Origin: an uncultured Verrucomicrobiales bacterium
GTDB lineage: Bacteria; Verrucomicrobiota; Verrucomicrobiia; Verrucomicrobiales; Akkermansiaceae
Assembly: GCA_905478925.1 (NCBI GenBank)
Contig: CAJQKQ010000108.1
Location: 1-39,602, forward strand
DNA length: 39,602 nt
Direction of reading: 5' to 3'
In this document: positions 1 through 7,783 of the stretch, in pieces
Numbering within the stretch: position 1 is the first letter of the stretch
Layout: every line of letters starts with the position of its first letter
The notes under the pieces: generated by a model
Seen by the model: the letters and a program-made list of their open reading frames with translations, nothing else
Told to the model about the DNA's origin: nothing
Database searches by the model: none
Translations under genes and position numbers: made by a program

Positions 1-72
1 GGCTAGATTTTTAAAGTGGGCTGACCGAGCCGGATCAGCCCTACCGTATTCAAACATCGTCCAAGCCTTTGC
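1..72 (+). repeat. 72-bp direct repeat, copy 1 (contains REP unit)
   Basis: Positions 1-72 recur at 304-375 with a single mismatch (G to T inside the palindrome), a constant offset of 303 bp. The copy may extend left of the window. It contains the REP-like palindrome at 18-45. Near identity over 72 bp in a non-coding spacer implies recent duplication. Confidence 0.8.
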
Positions 73-203
73 GGCTTTGCGCGAGTCCTCCCCTGCAAAT
101 CGGTTCGCATCGCATTCGTATAGAAAAATCTCGCGCCAAGCCGCAGAGCCGCAAAGGAACAAGCCATTCAATCATGGTAGGGCTGATCCGGCTCGGTCGG
201 CCC
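18..203. repeat. REPIN-like inverted pair of REP palindromes
   Basis: A 28-bp unit at 18-45 (starts GGGCTGACCGAG, ends TCAGCCCTACC) is itself palindromic: GGGCTGA pairs with TCAGCCC. A reverse-complement copy with one mismatch lies at 176-203. The similarity extends inward, so roughly 18-85 and 131-203 form long imperfect arms around a central spacer of about 45 bp. Two inverted REP units around a short spacer is the architecture called REPIN. REPINs are known to be spread by RAYT transposases, and a decayed RAYT lies at 22588-23110 of this window. Whether these particular repeats belonged to that RAYT is inference. Confidence 0.6.
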
Positions 204-303
204 TGATCAAAAACGCAAGCGCCGTATCTCAGGAAAGGGAGTGAAGCCACGGCAAGACACGGCATTTCCCCCGGGATCTCACTGCCGTGTGGCTGAGGCG
301 GGC

Positions 304-375
304 GGCTAGATTTTTAAAGTGGGCTGACCGATCCGGATCAGCCCTACCGTATTCAAACATCGTCCAAGCCTTTGC
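304..375 (+). repeat. 72-bp direct repeat, copy 2
   Basis: Second copy of the 1-72 repeat, one mismatch, with the REP palindrome at 321-348. It ends about 40 bp beyond the stop codon of the minus-strand hydrolase gene, so its stem-loop could act as that gene's 3' structure. No T-tract typical of an intrinsic terminator follows. Confidence 0.8.
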
Positions 376-416
376 TCCTTTGCTGCTCTCTACAGCTGAT
401 TTCCTGCTTACGAAGA

Positions 417-1901
417 TCAGTCCGGGTTCGCGTTTCCGCGCGCTTCCAATTGAGTGAACTCAAGCGCCCTCCCCTCCATCCACGCATAAAATGGGTTCCA
501 TTTCTGACGGAGCATTTCGCCGGGGCTGATTAACAAAATTCCCCGCTCGCCTCGCAGAGCTCTGTTCCCGAGAGTCGGCGTTTCACCGCCGTTGCCACTC
601 CCATAGAGTGAATCCTCCTCAGGAAACGGCAGGGCAATATGGGAAAGCGAGAAGACTTCATCCGGCCATTCCATTTCGGTGACCTGGGTGCTTGTTTCCG
701 CAGTTCCCGCCTCACGCTTCATGACCACAACCCGGCGGGAAGGCACGCCGTCCGTCAGCTCGTTCTTCACCACACTCAGCGCAAACTTATGGCTCTTTCC
801 CGTCAGAAGTTCTGCGAGCTCCTCGGCGGGATCCTTGCTGAGAAGCTTTTCAACAAGTTCCACACGGTTGACGTCGAACAAAACCAACTCGTGCCCGCGA
901 TCCGGCAATCGGTCGAAAAGCCGTGAGATCAGGGCGGGAGCCGAGACGGTCGCGTCGGCTGCGGATTGGAACGCAAGAACCCTCGGAAAATCGCCCAGAG
1001 CCTTCGCTTCGGCCTTTTCACTTATCCGCTCTTCGATCTCGACGGTGATCCGGTATGCCTGATCCCCGGCGTTCACGGCGAACGAGTTGTATTTGAAAGG
1101 ATCGTATTCCACGGAAATAGAATTCCACGCCAGCTTTTCAAGCCCGAGCCAATGCCCGATACGCCCCTGCCAGACAGCAAATCCGGCGGCTTTCGAGACA
1201 CCAATTTCCGGAGACAGGAGCATCAGGCCTTCAGGTCTTGGTAAGGAGGTATCATCCAGCGATTCGAGCGCGTAGATCACCGCAAGCGCGCCGCCATTCG
1301 AGTAGCCAACGAGGTAGAGCGGCTTGTCGCCGATACTCTCCTTCAGGTGCTTCGCAGCGAGACGAACAGCAGCCGCCATGTCCTTCCATGTCGTCTCGAC
1401 CAGTCCGCTCGGTACGGTGCCGTGCCCGGGCACCCGCAACCCGATGACCGCGGCTCCGGCAGCATGAAATTTCTCCCCTAGATGACGCAGGCTGTACGGG
1501 GAATCCGACATACCATGAATCAAAAGAACACCGGCTGCGGGAGCGCTTTGCTTGAGTTCGAAAGTACGGTTCCAATTCACCTGCATGGAGGTCGGATCCA
1601 TGGTCCCGCCTTTTTCAAAGCGGTTGATACTCATCGCATCAGCTGGCGAAGTCTTGTCATAGATCTCCGTTTCCAGTTGTTCGAAAAGGCGCTCCTCAAG
1701 CTCAAGGTAGCCGACGAAATCCGCCACATCCGATTTCGCCGTGAATTCCTCATCGAGATCGGCCTCATGCCACACCCCGAGATCCGCACGACTCTGCAGA
1801 ACGTAGATCGCAATCGAAACGAGCGACGCAACAGTTGCCAGCAGCCCGTATCCGAGAGCCCTTCGTAAAATCGTGAAGCTCGTACCAGTAAATTTCTTCA
1901 T
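417..1901 (-). CDS. Membrane-anchored alpha/beta hydrolase (serine hydrolase)
   Basis: A 494-residue protein with one N-terminal membrane segment (about residues 16-37) after a short basic tip, so the catalytic domain is probably periplasmic and membrane-anchored. The alpha/beta-hydrolase fold is clear: oxyanion-hole HGM at 129-131, nucleophile elbow GYSNGG with Ser201, and a probable triad Ser201-Asp316 (in SAADAT)-His421 (in SLSHI). The overall look is that of carboxylesterase/monoacylglycerol-lipase-like enzymes. The substrate cannot be read from sequence. A long insert (about 330-415) between the Asp and His strands is larger than usual and may form a lid. The gene stands alone, divergent from the SUI1 gene, and is followed by REP-like repeats. 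The start is the only methionine preceding the membrane segment. Confidence 0.85.
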   Translation of the reverse strand: MKKFTGTSFTILRRALGYGLLATVASLVSIAIYVLQSRADLGVWHEADLDEEFTAKSDVADFVGYLELEERLFEQLETEIYDKTSPADAMSINRFEKGGTMDPTSMQVNWNRTFELKQSAPAAGVLLIHGMSDSPYSLRHLGEKFHAAGAAVIGLRVPGHGTVPSGLVETTWKDMAAAVRLAAKHLKESIGDKPLYLVGYSNGGALAVIYALESLDDTSLPRPEGLMLLSPEIGVSKAAGFAVWQGRIGHWLGLEKLAWNSISVEYDPFKYNSFAVNAGDQAYRITVEIEERISEKAEAKALGDFPRVLAFQSAADATVSAPALISRLFDRLPDRGHELVLFDVNRVELVEKLLSKDPAEELAELLTGKSHKFALSVVKNELTDGVPSRRVVVMKREAGTAETSTQVTEMEWPDEVFSLSHIALPFPEEDSLYGSGNGGETPTLGNRALRGERGILLISPGEMLRQKWNPFYAWMEGRALEFTQLEARGNANPD

Positions 1902-2296
1902 CGGGAAAAAGCTAGCAGCTTTTCAGCGCGGTGGGAAAGCAGGGATACAACCGGATCCAAGGCATCTACATTTATTTTCCCAGCCAAGATGAACTCAGAT
2001 TTTCCCGGAATTGCGCTTGGAAAGCCGCCCCCGGTGATCGTTAAGACAGGGTTCTAAACGTTTATTTGGGAGGATCTTCTCTTCCATCTGCGTAAATCTG
2101 CGTCATCTGCGGTTCGACTTCTGGTATATAGGTACCCTGCGTATTTTTCACCATGATCCGGAGAAACCCTGCGAAGCGCACTCCTCCCTCAAAACCGGAA
2201 AACTCCCATTCGTCCCTTTTGAAGCACCGAGCGGAATTCCTTCAGATTTTGAGGAATAAGCGTGAGCTTCCTGAGATCCGGCCTTGAATGGACTGA
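1902..2296. other. Divergent intergenic region with word-repeat
   Basis: 395 bp between the divergently transcribed hydrolase and SUI1 genes, so promoters for both are expected here. I see no convincing -35/-10 pair. At 2096-2125 the spacer contains a run built from the word ATCTGCG repeated three times with small variations. Otherwise nothing recognisable. Confidence 0.4.
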
Positions 2297-2692
2297 ATGA
2301 GTCGGAAAAAAGATAAGGCCGCACGTGCTGCAGAAGAACCGCAACAACCCAATGCTTTCGGAGCCTTGGATGCTCTTGGCAACCTACCTCCGGGGCCGGA
2401 GAACTCGGTTCCGGTGAAAACCTCCAAGCGCGGCCAGAAAAATACCAACCGAGGCCGAGTGGACATCATCCGCCAGACCGCGCATCGCGGCGGCAAGGCG
2501 GTCACGATCGTCAAGAATTTCACCGGCATCGCACTTTCGGAAAAACAAGAACTCGCCAAGAAGATGCGCAAAGCCTGCGGTGTCGGAGGCACTTTAAAAA
2601 ATGGCTGCATCGAAATCCAGGGCGACAAACGCGACGAGGTGAAGCGCATCCTAAGCGAAGCAGGCTTCAATCCAGTTTTCGCCGGCGGGTAG
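2297..2692 (+). CDS. SUI1/YciH-family translation initiation factor
   Basis: 131 residues. The C-terminal 75 or so form a SUI1 (eIF1-like) domain: a beta strand VDIIRQTAHRGGKAVTIV, then helix LSEKQELAKKMRKACGVGGTLKNG, then EIQGDKRDEVKRIL. The GGT-x-KNG loop is the family hallmark. The first 50 residues are a basic, Lys/Arg/Gln-rich extension without a recognisable fold. E. coli YciH is the best-known bacterial relative and acts on initiation fidelity at the 30S subunit. The role here is inferred from family. The gene appears to be monocistronic: a 7-bp GC hairpin (2722-2742) lies 30 bp beyond the stop. Confidence 0.88.
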   Translation: MSRKKDKAARAAEEPQQPNAFGALDALGNLPPGPENSVPVKTSKRGQKNTNRGRVDIIRQTAHRGGKAVTIVKNFTGIALSEKQELAKKMRKACGVGGTLKNGCIEIQGDKRDEVKRILSEAGFNPVFAGG

Positions 2693-3059
2693 ATCATATC
2701 TCCCGCCGCAGGCTCAGGACTGCTGCGGTTCTTATCCGCAGCTTTCGTGTTCGATGACGATGAAGCGGACAAGGCCGGCAGCAACCAATCGCCCCGGTGA
2801 TCGACGCTTCCCGCAAGAGCTGGGAATGAAGAATCCCAGCAGTCCAAAGCCTGCGGCGCCACCCTGTCGAATGGTTAGAATTCGCATTTCCCATTCCCGC
2901 CAGAATCAATTCACGAAGTTTCATAAGCCTTTGCTACAGATGGCGGAGACGCCACCTGTAACTCAAGGCGCGGAGACGCACCTACTCCATTCATTCGCCC
3001 TGCATTCTTTCCTGACCTTCTCTATTGGCCGATCGGGTGTGGAGCTGTTTGGATACCGC
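2693..3059. other. Spacer with two hairpins and a word-repeat
   Basis: Besides the hairpin at 2722-2742, a second perfect stem GCTGGGA/TCCCAGC lies at 2819-2840 with an 8-nt loop. Around 2965-2980 is a CGCGGAGACGC motif resembling other intergenic words in this window. An open frame on the plus strand joins this stretch to the following lipoprotein gene. I treat that as an accidental upstream extension, because the lipoprotein signal begins at 3060. Confidence 0.4.
2722..2746 (+). terminator. Possible terminator hairpin after SUI1 gene
   Basis: GCTGCGG (2722-2728) and CCGCAGC (2736-2742) form a 7-bp stem with a 7-nt loop, followed by only TTT. The weak T-run makes factor-independent termination uncertain. 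Confidence 0.35.
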
Positions 3060-3788
3060 ATGCCGCTTCAATCTACCCTCATCCTTTTGCTCGGAGTTTT
3101 CGCGGCCGGTTGCGCGAACATGACGGTCGCCGAACCTTCGGGTTTCAACTCCAAGATCCTCGCCACCGTCCGGACCATGCCCACCGGTGGCGGATACGAC
3201 GGCAGCGACCCAACCAAGAACCTCTTGCACGCAGCCTGTAATCTGACCGACGGGGAAATCCGCGTGAACGCGAATCAAGCCAAACCCAGCTTCTGCTCCG
3301 GAGCAACCTATCTGGTGCTCCTCAAAGCTTTAAGCACTGGCCCGGAGGAACTGCTGCCCGAGATCGACCAACAGGACGGCCACGGCGTATTCGGTCGCTG
3401 GAACTCAAACGGCACGGGCGCCGCGAAGCTGGTGACGGATCTCCGTGCCGGAAAGAATTTCACCTCATGGAACCAAGCCCAGCCAGGGGACTTTCTTAAA
3501 ATCTGGTGGACGGATCGCATCGGTGGCAGCGAGCGTGGTCACCTCGTCATCTATCTCGACCACGATGCAAAAAACGTCCGCTTCTGGTCCAGCAACCAAC
3601 CCGCCGGCTACGGCACGAAATCCGTGTCCCGCAGCGATTGCCGCCGAGTCCTCTTCACCCGCATCACCCGCCCGGAAAGATTCGCCGCCGCGAAGAATCT
3701 GCCCGCCGTGGATCCATGGCTAGCCAAGATGCTGCGGAAGGATTTCACTTGGGACGAGGTGGTAACGAAATGCTGGGTGAGTAAATAA
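3060..3788 (+). CDS. Lipoprotein with NlpC/P60-like (papain-fold) domain
   Basis: The frame is open from 2754, but the start at 3060 gives a textbook lipoprotein signal: hydrophobic LILLLGVFAAGC with the lipidated Cys18. The mature protein has Cys79 at the head of a hydrophobic helix (FCSGATYLVLLKAL), then a QPGDFLKIWW strand, then His161 in RGHLVIYL and an FWSSN strand. This Cys/His order and spacing resembles the NlpC/P60 and related amidase/peptidase fold, which usually cleaves peptidoglycan peptides or amides. The substrate is unknown. Length is 242 residues. The last 40 residues (from ITRPERF) are duplicated downstream at 3953-4072. No Shine-Dalgarno sequence precedes the start. Confidence 0.7.
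   Translation: MPLQSTLILLLGVFAAGCANMTVAEPSGFNSKILATVRTMPTGGGYDGSDPTKNLLHAACNLTDGEIRVNANQAKPSFCSGATYLVLLKALSTGPEELLPEIDQQDGHGVFGRWNSNGTGAAKLVTDLRAGKNFTSWNQAQPGDFLKIWWTDRIGGSERGHLVIYLDHDAKNVRFWSSNQPAGYGTKSVSRSDCRRVLFTRITRPERFAAAKNLPAVDPWLAKMLRKDFTWDEVVTKCWVSK
3663..3782 (+). repeat. Tandem gene-tail duplication, parental copy
   Basis: The 3' end of the NlpC/P60-like gene, matched without gaps by 3953-4072 (offset 290, about 6 mismatches over the first 118 bases). Confidence 0.85.
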
Positions 3789-3952
3789 ACCTAAAAACCG
3801 AAATAATTTTTTACAGAAGGGAGCAAAGGCAGCAAAGGTTCAATCACGTGGGTCCTTCAAAGATGATTTTTATCATTCACCCAAAAGGTTAAGCGTCTGT
3901 TTTCCCTAACTCATTCCGGCTTTGCTAACTTCGCGCCCTTCTGTCGATTCCA

Positions 3953-4072
3953 ATCACCCGCCCGGAAAGTTTCGCCGCAGCAAAGAATCCGCCCACCGTG
4001 GATCCATGGCTAGCCAAGATGCTGCGGAAGGATTTCACTTGGGACGAGGTGATAACGAAATGCTGGGTGAGC
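3953..4072 (+). pseudogene. Duplicated 3' fragment of the NlpC/P60-like lipoprotein gene
   Basis: An ungapped copy of the last 40 codons of the gene at 3060-3788. The parental reading frame is still open through ITRPESF, DPWLAKMLRKDFTWDEV and CWVS. The original stop is lost (GTGAGCGAG instead of GTGAGTAAA). No upstream part of the gene is present, so it cannot be a functional gene. It is either the remnant of a tandem gene duplication whose body was deleted or the footprint of an unequal recombination. Confidence 0.8.
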
Positions 4073-4113
4073 GAGTTACCCTCCGTCTCCAGGAGAAGGC
4101 GTTCTGCGGAACC

Positions 4114-4198
4114 CCGTCCTTCCAGGCGGCTGGATTTTGCACGGGTTTCATCGTGCGAGGATAGTGTGCATGGGTTCCGCTGCCGCCTGGAAGAACGG
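4114..4198. repeat. 17-bp inverted repeat with nested hairpin
   Basis: Arms 4114-4130 and 4182-4198 pair 16 of 17 bases. Inside the 51-nt loop, GCACG and CGTGC form a second stem. The structure has no T-run and lies in non-coding DNA. It may be a dispersed palindromic element or a folded RNA. Confidence 0.5.
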
Positions 4199-4438
4199 CT
4201 TTCCTACGCCTCGTCTTCCGATTTTCTCTTTACCATTCCAACCTGCTCCTCGCTCGCCGCGGCAAGCAATGAACCTTGAAGGCTTCGATAGGATTTTCCG
4301 AAGTTTCCCGGCATGGGTCGTCCCTTCTTCTGGCCTAGTTTGGACTGACTCGATCTCGTCCGAAACAGAGTTTGTTGGCGGATCGACGCTCGCCTCCTGC
4401 TGCAAGCTGGTTGAGGATGATCCCTGAAACGACAGTTC

Positions 4439-4753
4439 ATGACCACTCAGGAAATCCAACAATACATCGACGCGGCAATCCGTTCACACTTCGACGACTA
4501 CACATCGGAATCCGGGGAGATGATGACGAGTGAGGAAGGGGACGGTCGGTTCTTGGGAAAAGTGACCGCCACCAGATATGCCGGCCTCCCCGGAGGAAAC
4601 GACGTCTACCTCGCGATCGGCCAGACCAAGAAGCAGACGCAGGTCATCAAATTCGGGGATTCGGAGTGCATGAAACCAAGCGAAACCGAACTGGACTTAT
4701 TGCTCCTCAAAGAACTGGGGATCGAGAGTGAGACGACGAGTGCCGAAGATTGA
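4439..4753 (+). CDS. Hypothetical protein, 104 residues
   Basis: Not recognised. The protein is acidic, soluble and small, with no signal or membrane segment. It begins MTTQEIQQYIDAAIRSHF, a predicted amphipathic helix. A central part containing KVTATRYAGLPGGNDVYLAIGQTKKQTQVIKFGD reads as beta strands. It ends in an acidic SETTSAED tail. The gene stands alone between two repeat-bearing spacers. Coding character rests on a start at the first ATG, a length over 300 nt and a plausible secondary-structure pattern. Homology could not be tested. Confidence 0.55.
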   Translation: MTTQEIQQYIDAAIRSHFDDYTSESGEMMTSEEGDGRFLGKVTATRYAGLPGGNDVYLAIGQTKKQTQVIKFGDSECMKPSETELDLLLLKELGIESETTSAED

Positions 4754-5193
4754 AAGCGGTCTCCCTTCGGCAGGGTATTTATATTTGAAGACATTCAAGC
4801 GCAGACGATCTGGAATTTTTCACGGCAGAGGTCGAAGAGGGACGCAGAGCCGGTTTTACCAAAATTGAGATTCCACATTCTCAAGCGCCTTTCTCTTTCG
4901 GATGGATGGGACGATCAAATTTATTTTTCCTCCGCGCCCTCTGCGGCTCTGCGGTGAATTCTTGGTTTCCAGATTGAAACCTTCTGTTTTTGGAGAGGTT
5001 CAATCCCCTTAGTTCTTGATCCCCCTGTTGGGTTTCCCGGTGAGATGGCTGCAGGGTGGCGGCTCGTCGGCTCTCCGAAATTCATCCAAATTAGCTAAAT
5101 CTCTGTGATTTTCTTCTTTTTTCCTCGTTTTTCTTCCATTTATCCACACTTCCTCTTGCCAGCTACTCCCATCGCGATTACGCAAAGCGCCCC
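4754..5193. other. Spacer upstream of serA with imperfect inverted repeat
   Basis: Around 4814-4852 and 4929-4960 are imperfect inverted arms built on the word CGCAGAG (left ...GACGCAGAGCC, right GCGGCTCTGCGGTG). Promoter elements for serA are expected in 5000-5190, a T-rich stretch, but I see no clear consensus. Confidence 0.4.
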
Positions 5194-6789
5194 ATGAGCA
5201 ACTACCGAGTCCTTGTCTCCGATCCCATTTCAGAAAAAGGTGTGAACGCCCTGCGTTCCGCAGAGGGAGTCACCGTCGACGTCAACACCGGGCTGCCCCC
5301 CGAGGAACTCGCGAAAATCATCGGCGACTACCACGGCCTTATCGTCCGCTCGCAGACGAAAGTGACCCCGGAAATCTTCGCCGCCGCCAAAAACCTCAAG
5401 GCGATCGGGCGCGCCGGTGTCGGCGTCGATAACATCGACCGCGACGCCGCCACCGACCATGGCGTGGTGGTGATGAACACCCCCAGCGGCAACACGATCT
5501 CCACCGCCGAGCACGCTTTCACTCTCATGCTCTCGCTCGCACGGAACATCGGCCCAGCGCATTCCTCGATGCTCGCCGGAAGGTGGGATCGGAAACTCTA
5601 CGAAGGCGTCGAGATGTTCGGGAAACGCCTCGCGATCCTCGGCATGGGCCGCATCGGCACCGAGTTCGCGAAGCGCGCCCAGGCCTTCGGCATGCACGTC
5701 GTCGCCTACGACCCTTTCCTCACCGCTGCCCGCGCGCAGGTGCTGAAAGTGGAACTCGCCGAGACCGCCGACCTCGCCCTGACCGGTGCGGACGTTGTCA
5801 CGCTACACATCCCAATGACGCCGGAAACGAAGCACATCCTCAACGCGGACCGCATCGCCCTCATGAACAAGGGCGCGCTCATCGTGAACTGCGCTCGCGG
5901 CGGCCTTGTCGATGAAGCCGCGGCAAAAGCCTCAATCGATGCCGGCCACCTCGCCGGCATCGCGCTCGACGTTTACGAGGTCGAGCCGCCCCCGGCGGAT
6001 TTCCCGCTCTTCTCGGCGAAGAAGACCGCCTTCACCCCCCACCTCGGCGCATCCACCGCAGAGGCGCAGGAAAACGTCGGCATCGAGGTCGCGATCCAGA
6101 TCAAGGACTTCCTCCTCACCGGGGAGATCCGCAACGCGGTCAACATGCCGAACCTCGACGCGAAGACCCTGGAATCCGTCGGCCCTTATCTCGATCTCGC
6201 CTCGTCGCTCGGGAAGCTACTTTCGATCATCGCGCCGGCTCAGTGCGATGCGATCCGCGTTTCCTACCTCGGCCCGGTCTCGGAGCTCGACACCGAGCTT
6301 GTCACCCGCCAGATCCTCACCGGATACCTATCCGCCGCCCATCACGAGGCACAGGTGAACCTGATCAACGCACCCGCCGTTGCGAAGGCTCATGGTATCA
6401 GCGTAACCGAATCCACCGTCGCCCTCTCGACGAACTGCACCGAGTTGATCGAGATCTCCGCAATCAAGGGCGATGAAACCATCACCATCGCCGGCACCTT
6501 CTTCGGCAATTCCGCGCGCATCGTCCACATCGCCGGACACTACGTCGAAACCAACACGACCGGGCGCTTCCTTTTCGTCGAAAACGACGATCGCCCCGGA
6601 ATCGTCGGCGTGATCGGCGGCACACTCGGCGAGGCACAGGTCAACATCGCCAACATGGCGCTCTCCCGCAACAAGCAGGAGAAGACCGCCGTCACCGTCA
6701 TCGAGGTGGATACCGAGCCGTCCGTAGAGCTGCTCGCCAAACTCCGAGGAACTCCGGGCATCCTCAAGGTGCTTTCCTTCGAACTCTGA
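5194..6789 (+). CDS. serA: D-3-phosphoglycerate dehydrogenase
   Basis: Catalyses the first committed step of serine synthesis, oxidising 3-phosphoglycerate to 3-phosphohydroxypyruvate with NAD. At 531 residues it is the long form (Mycobacterium-type architecture). It has a substrate-binding lobe (1-100 and 285-320), a Rossmann lobe with GMGRIG near 150-155, and catalytic residues Arg235 (NCARGG), Glu264 (VEPP) and His283 (TPHLGAS). An intervening ASB-like domain (about 320-455) follows, then a C-terminal ACT domain (about 456-531, FLFVENDDRPGIVGVIG), the usual site of serine feedback. The gene stands alone on the plus strand; the next gene starts 64 bp later. No Shine-Dalgarno sequence precedes the ATG. 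Confidence 0.97.
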   Translation: MSNYRVLVSDPISEKGVNALRSAEGVTVDVNTGLPPEELAKIIGDYHGLIVRSQTKVTPEIFAAAKNLKAIGRAGVGVDNIDRDAATDHGVVVMNTPSGNTISTAEHAFTLMLSLARNIGPAHSSMLAGRWDRKLYEGVEMFGKRLAILGMGRIGTEFAKRAQAFGMHVVAYDPFLTAARAQVLKVELAETADLALTGADVVTLHIPMTPETKHILNADRIALMNKGALIVNCARGGLVDEAAAKASIDAGHLAGIALDVYEVEPPPADFPLFSAKKTAFTPHLGASTAEAQENVGIEVAIQIKDFLLTGEIRNAVNMPNLDAKTLESVGPYLDLASSLGKLLSIIAPAQCDAIRVSYLGPVSELDTELVTRQILTGYLSAAHHEAQVNLINAPAVAKAHGISVTESTVALSTNCTELIEISAIKGDETITIAGTFFGNSARIVHIAGHYVETNTTGRFLFVENDDRPGIVGVIGGTLGEAQVNIANMALSRNKQEKTAVTVIEVDTEPSVELLAKLRGTPGILKVLSFEL

Positions 6790-6853
6790 GGCAAAAAATC
6801 GCCAAACTTCTACTTGCCAACTCTACCCTCGATTTCCTATCTTTTCCCCAAGC

Positions 6854-7285
6854 ATGAAAAAACTCCTTCTCACAGCCACCGCTCTCCTTGCCCTGTCCGG
6901 CTTCGCCGCAGCGGACATCCAAGCGCCTCCGGGCTCCGAATACACCTCCACACGCAAGCTGGGACGCGCGCTCAGTAACATCCTCTACGGGATTACCGAG
7001 ATCCCGGAAATGATCGTCCGCAGAAGCGAAGCCCACGGCCGCAAAGCGGGCTGGTCCTACGGTGCTGTTGATGGCACACAACGCGCCTTCCGCCGCCTCG
7101 GGTATGGCTTCTACGAGCTCTTCACCTTCACCTGCCCTACCTACCGCGGCACCTTCAAGCCCCCTTACGAGAAGTGCGGGCAGGACAACCGGGTGGACAT
7201 GAACGTCTACGACGGCCTTTCCGAATTCCCGCCGGAACTCGGCTTCGAAAGCTACTACGGCCACGTCCGCACCCAGAAATTCTGA
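6854..7285 (+). CDS. Exosortase system-associated protein, TIGR04073-like
   Basis: 143 residues with a cleavable signal peptide (KKLLLTATALLALSGFAAA, cleavage near 20-21), so exported. The mature part contains KLGRALSNILYGITEIPE, then an RR...GR.AGW.YG..DG..R..RRLGYG.YE..TF stretch and a conserved PTYRG...PPYE ending. This arrangement matches my recollection of the TIGR04073 family, known mainly from Verrucomicrobia that have an exosortase/PEP-CTERM system. Its biochemical function is unknown. No exosortase or PEP-CTERM tail is visible in this window. A clear intrinsic terminator follows at 7311-7345. Confidence 0.72.
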   Translation: MKKLLLTATALLALSGFAAADIQAPPGSEYTSTRKLGRALSNILYGITEIPEMIVRRSEAHGRKAGWSYGAVDGTQRAFRRLGYGFYELFTFTCPTYRGTFKPPYEKCGQDNRVDMNVYDGLSEFPPELGFESYYGHVRTQKF

Positions 7286-7310
7286 TCGAACGGGACGAAA
7301 CCTCCCTCGA

Positions 7311-7345
7311 AACCCGGCAGGCAAGACCAGCCGGGTTCTTTTTTT
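7311..7345 (+). terminator. Intrinsic terminator after TIGR04073 gene
   Basis: AACCCGGC (7311-7318) pairs perfectly with GCCGGGTT (7330-7337) around an 11-nt loop and is followed by CTTTTTTTG. This is the best terminator in the window. Confidence 0.85.
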
Positions 7346-7473
7346 GCCCACCGCAAAGGAAAACCCACCAAACTTTCGCCCAAAACTTCTTAAAATTTCG
7401 CTTGTCGTCCCACGGGATTTGAACCAATCTCCGCGCCCGCCCGAAAACGGGCAACTCCGCAACACGTTACATC

Positions 7474-7725
7474 ATGTCAGTTTCTCTCCGACTCAACCGC
7501 AAGGGCACCAAAGACCGTCCCTACTATAAAATTGTAGCCGTCGACAGCCGCAAGCGCCGCGACGGACGCTACATCGAGCAAATCGGCACTTACAATCCGA
7601 TGCTTGAGGGCACCAACTACGAGATTGATCTCGAGAAGGCCGACAAATGGCTTTCCGTCGGCGCCAACCCCTCCGAAACGGTCAATAGCTTCATCCGCAA
7701 GGCACGCACCGCTGCGGCCAAGTAA
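7474..7725 (+). CDS. rpsP: 30S ribosomal protein bS16
   Basis: 83 residues, the usual size. The family signature is clear: N-terminal [29 protein letters not shown], then IEQIGTYNP, then the helix [25 protein letters not shown]. It is part of the 30S subunit body, contacting 16S rRNA. In many bacteria rpsP is followed by rimM, trmD and rplS; here the next gene is a MidA-type methyltransferase, so that operon is not kept. A 5-bp GCCCG-AAAA-CGGGC hairpin sits at 7439-7452 in the short leader. Confidence 0.97.
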   Translation: MSVSLRLNRKGTKDRPYYKIVAVDSRKRRDGRYIEQIGTYNPMLEGTNYEIDLEKADKWLSVGANPSETVNSFIRKARTAAAK

Positions 7726-7749
7726 ACGGACTCCCTCGGGATATTTTTG

Positions 7750-7780
7750 ACAACCGCGCGCCCATAGGGTTCGCGGTTGT
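7750..7780 (+). terminator. Hairpin between rpsP and the methyltransferase gene
   Basis: ACAACCGCG (7750-7758) pairs with CGCGGTTGT (7772-7780): a 9-bp stem with a 13-nt loop. It lies immediately before the GTG start at 7784. No T-run follows, so termination is uncertain. It could instead limit translation of the downstream gene. Confidence 0.4.
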
Positions 7781-7783
7781 TCC

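Larger units (their letters stand above)
1..416. other. Gene-free spacer with REP-like repeats
   Basis: No convincing gene. An open frame on the minus strand at 50-265 lies inside the inverted repeat and looks accidental. The content is three REP-like units (18-45, 176-203, 321-348) and the 72-bp direct repeat. Confidence 0.6.
3789..4438. other. Spacer: gene-tail copy plus nested inverted repeat
   Basis: Apart from the pseudogene at 3953-4072, the stretch has a GCAAAGG word-repeat at about 3823-3839. It also has a 17-bp inverted repeat with one mismatch (4114-4130 and 4182-4198, arm CCGTCCTTCCAGGCGGC) enclosing a smaller GCACG/CGTGC hairpin. Open frames on the minus strand (4148-4462) have no recognisable content. 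Confidence 0.5.

Noticed and set aside
50..265. 71-codon minus-strand frame at the window start
   Set aside because: It lies inside the inverted repeat and has no protein features.
2754..3059. N-terminal extension of the NlpC/P60-like lipoprotein frame
   Set aside because: The lipoprotein signal with its lipobox starts at 3060, and the upstream part contains hairpins and a word-repeat.
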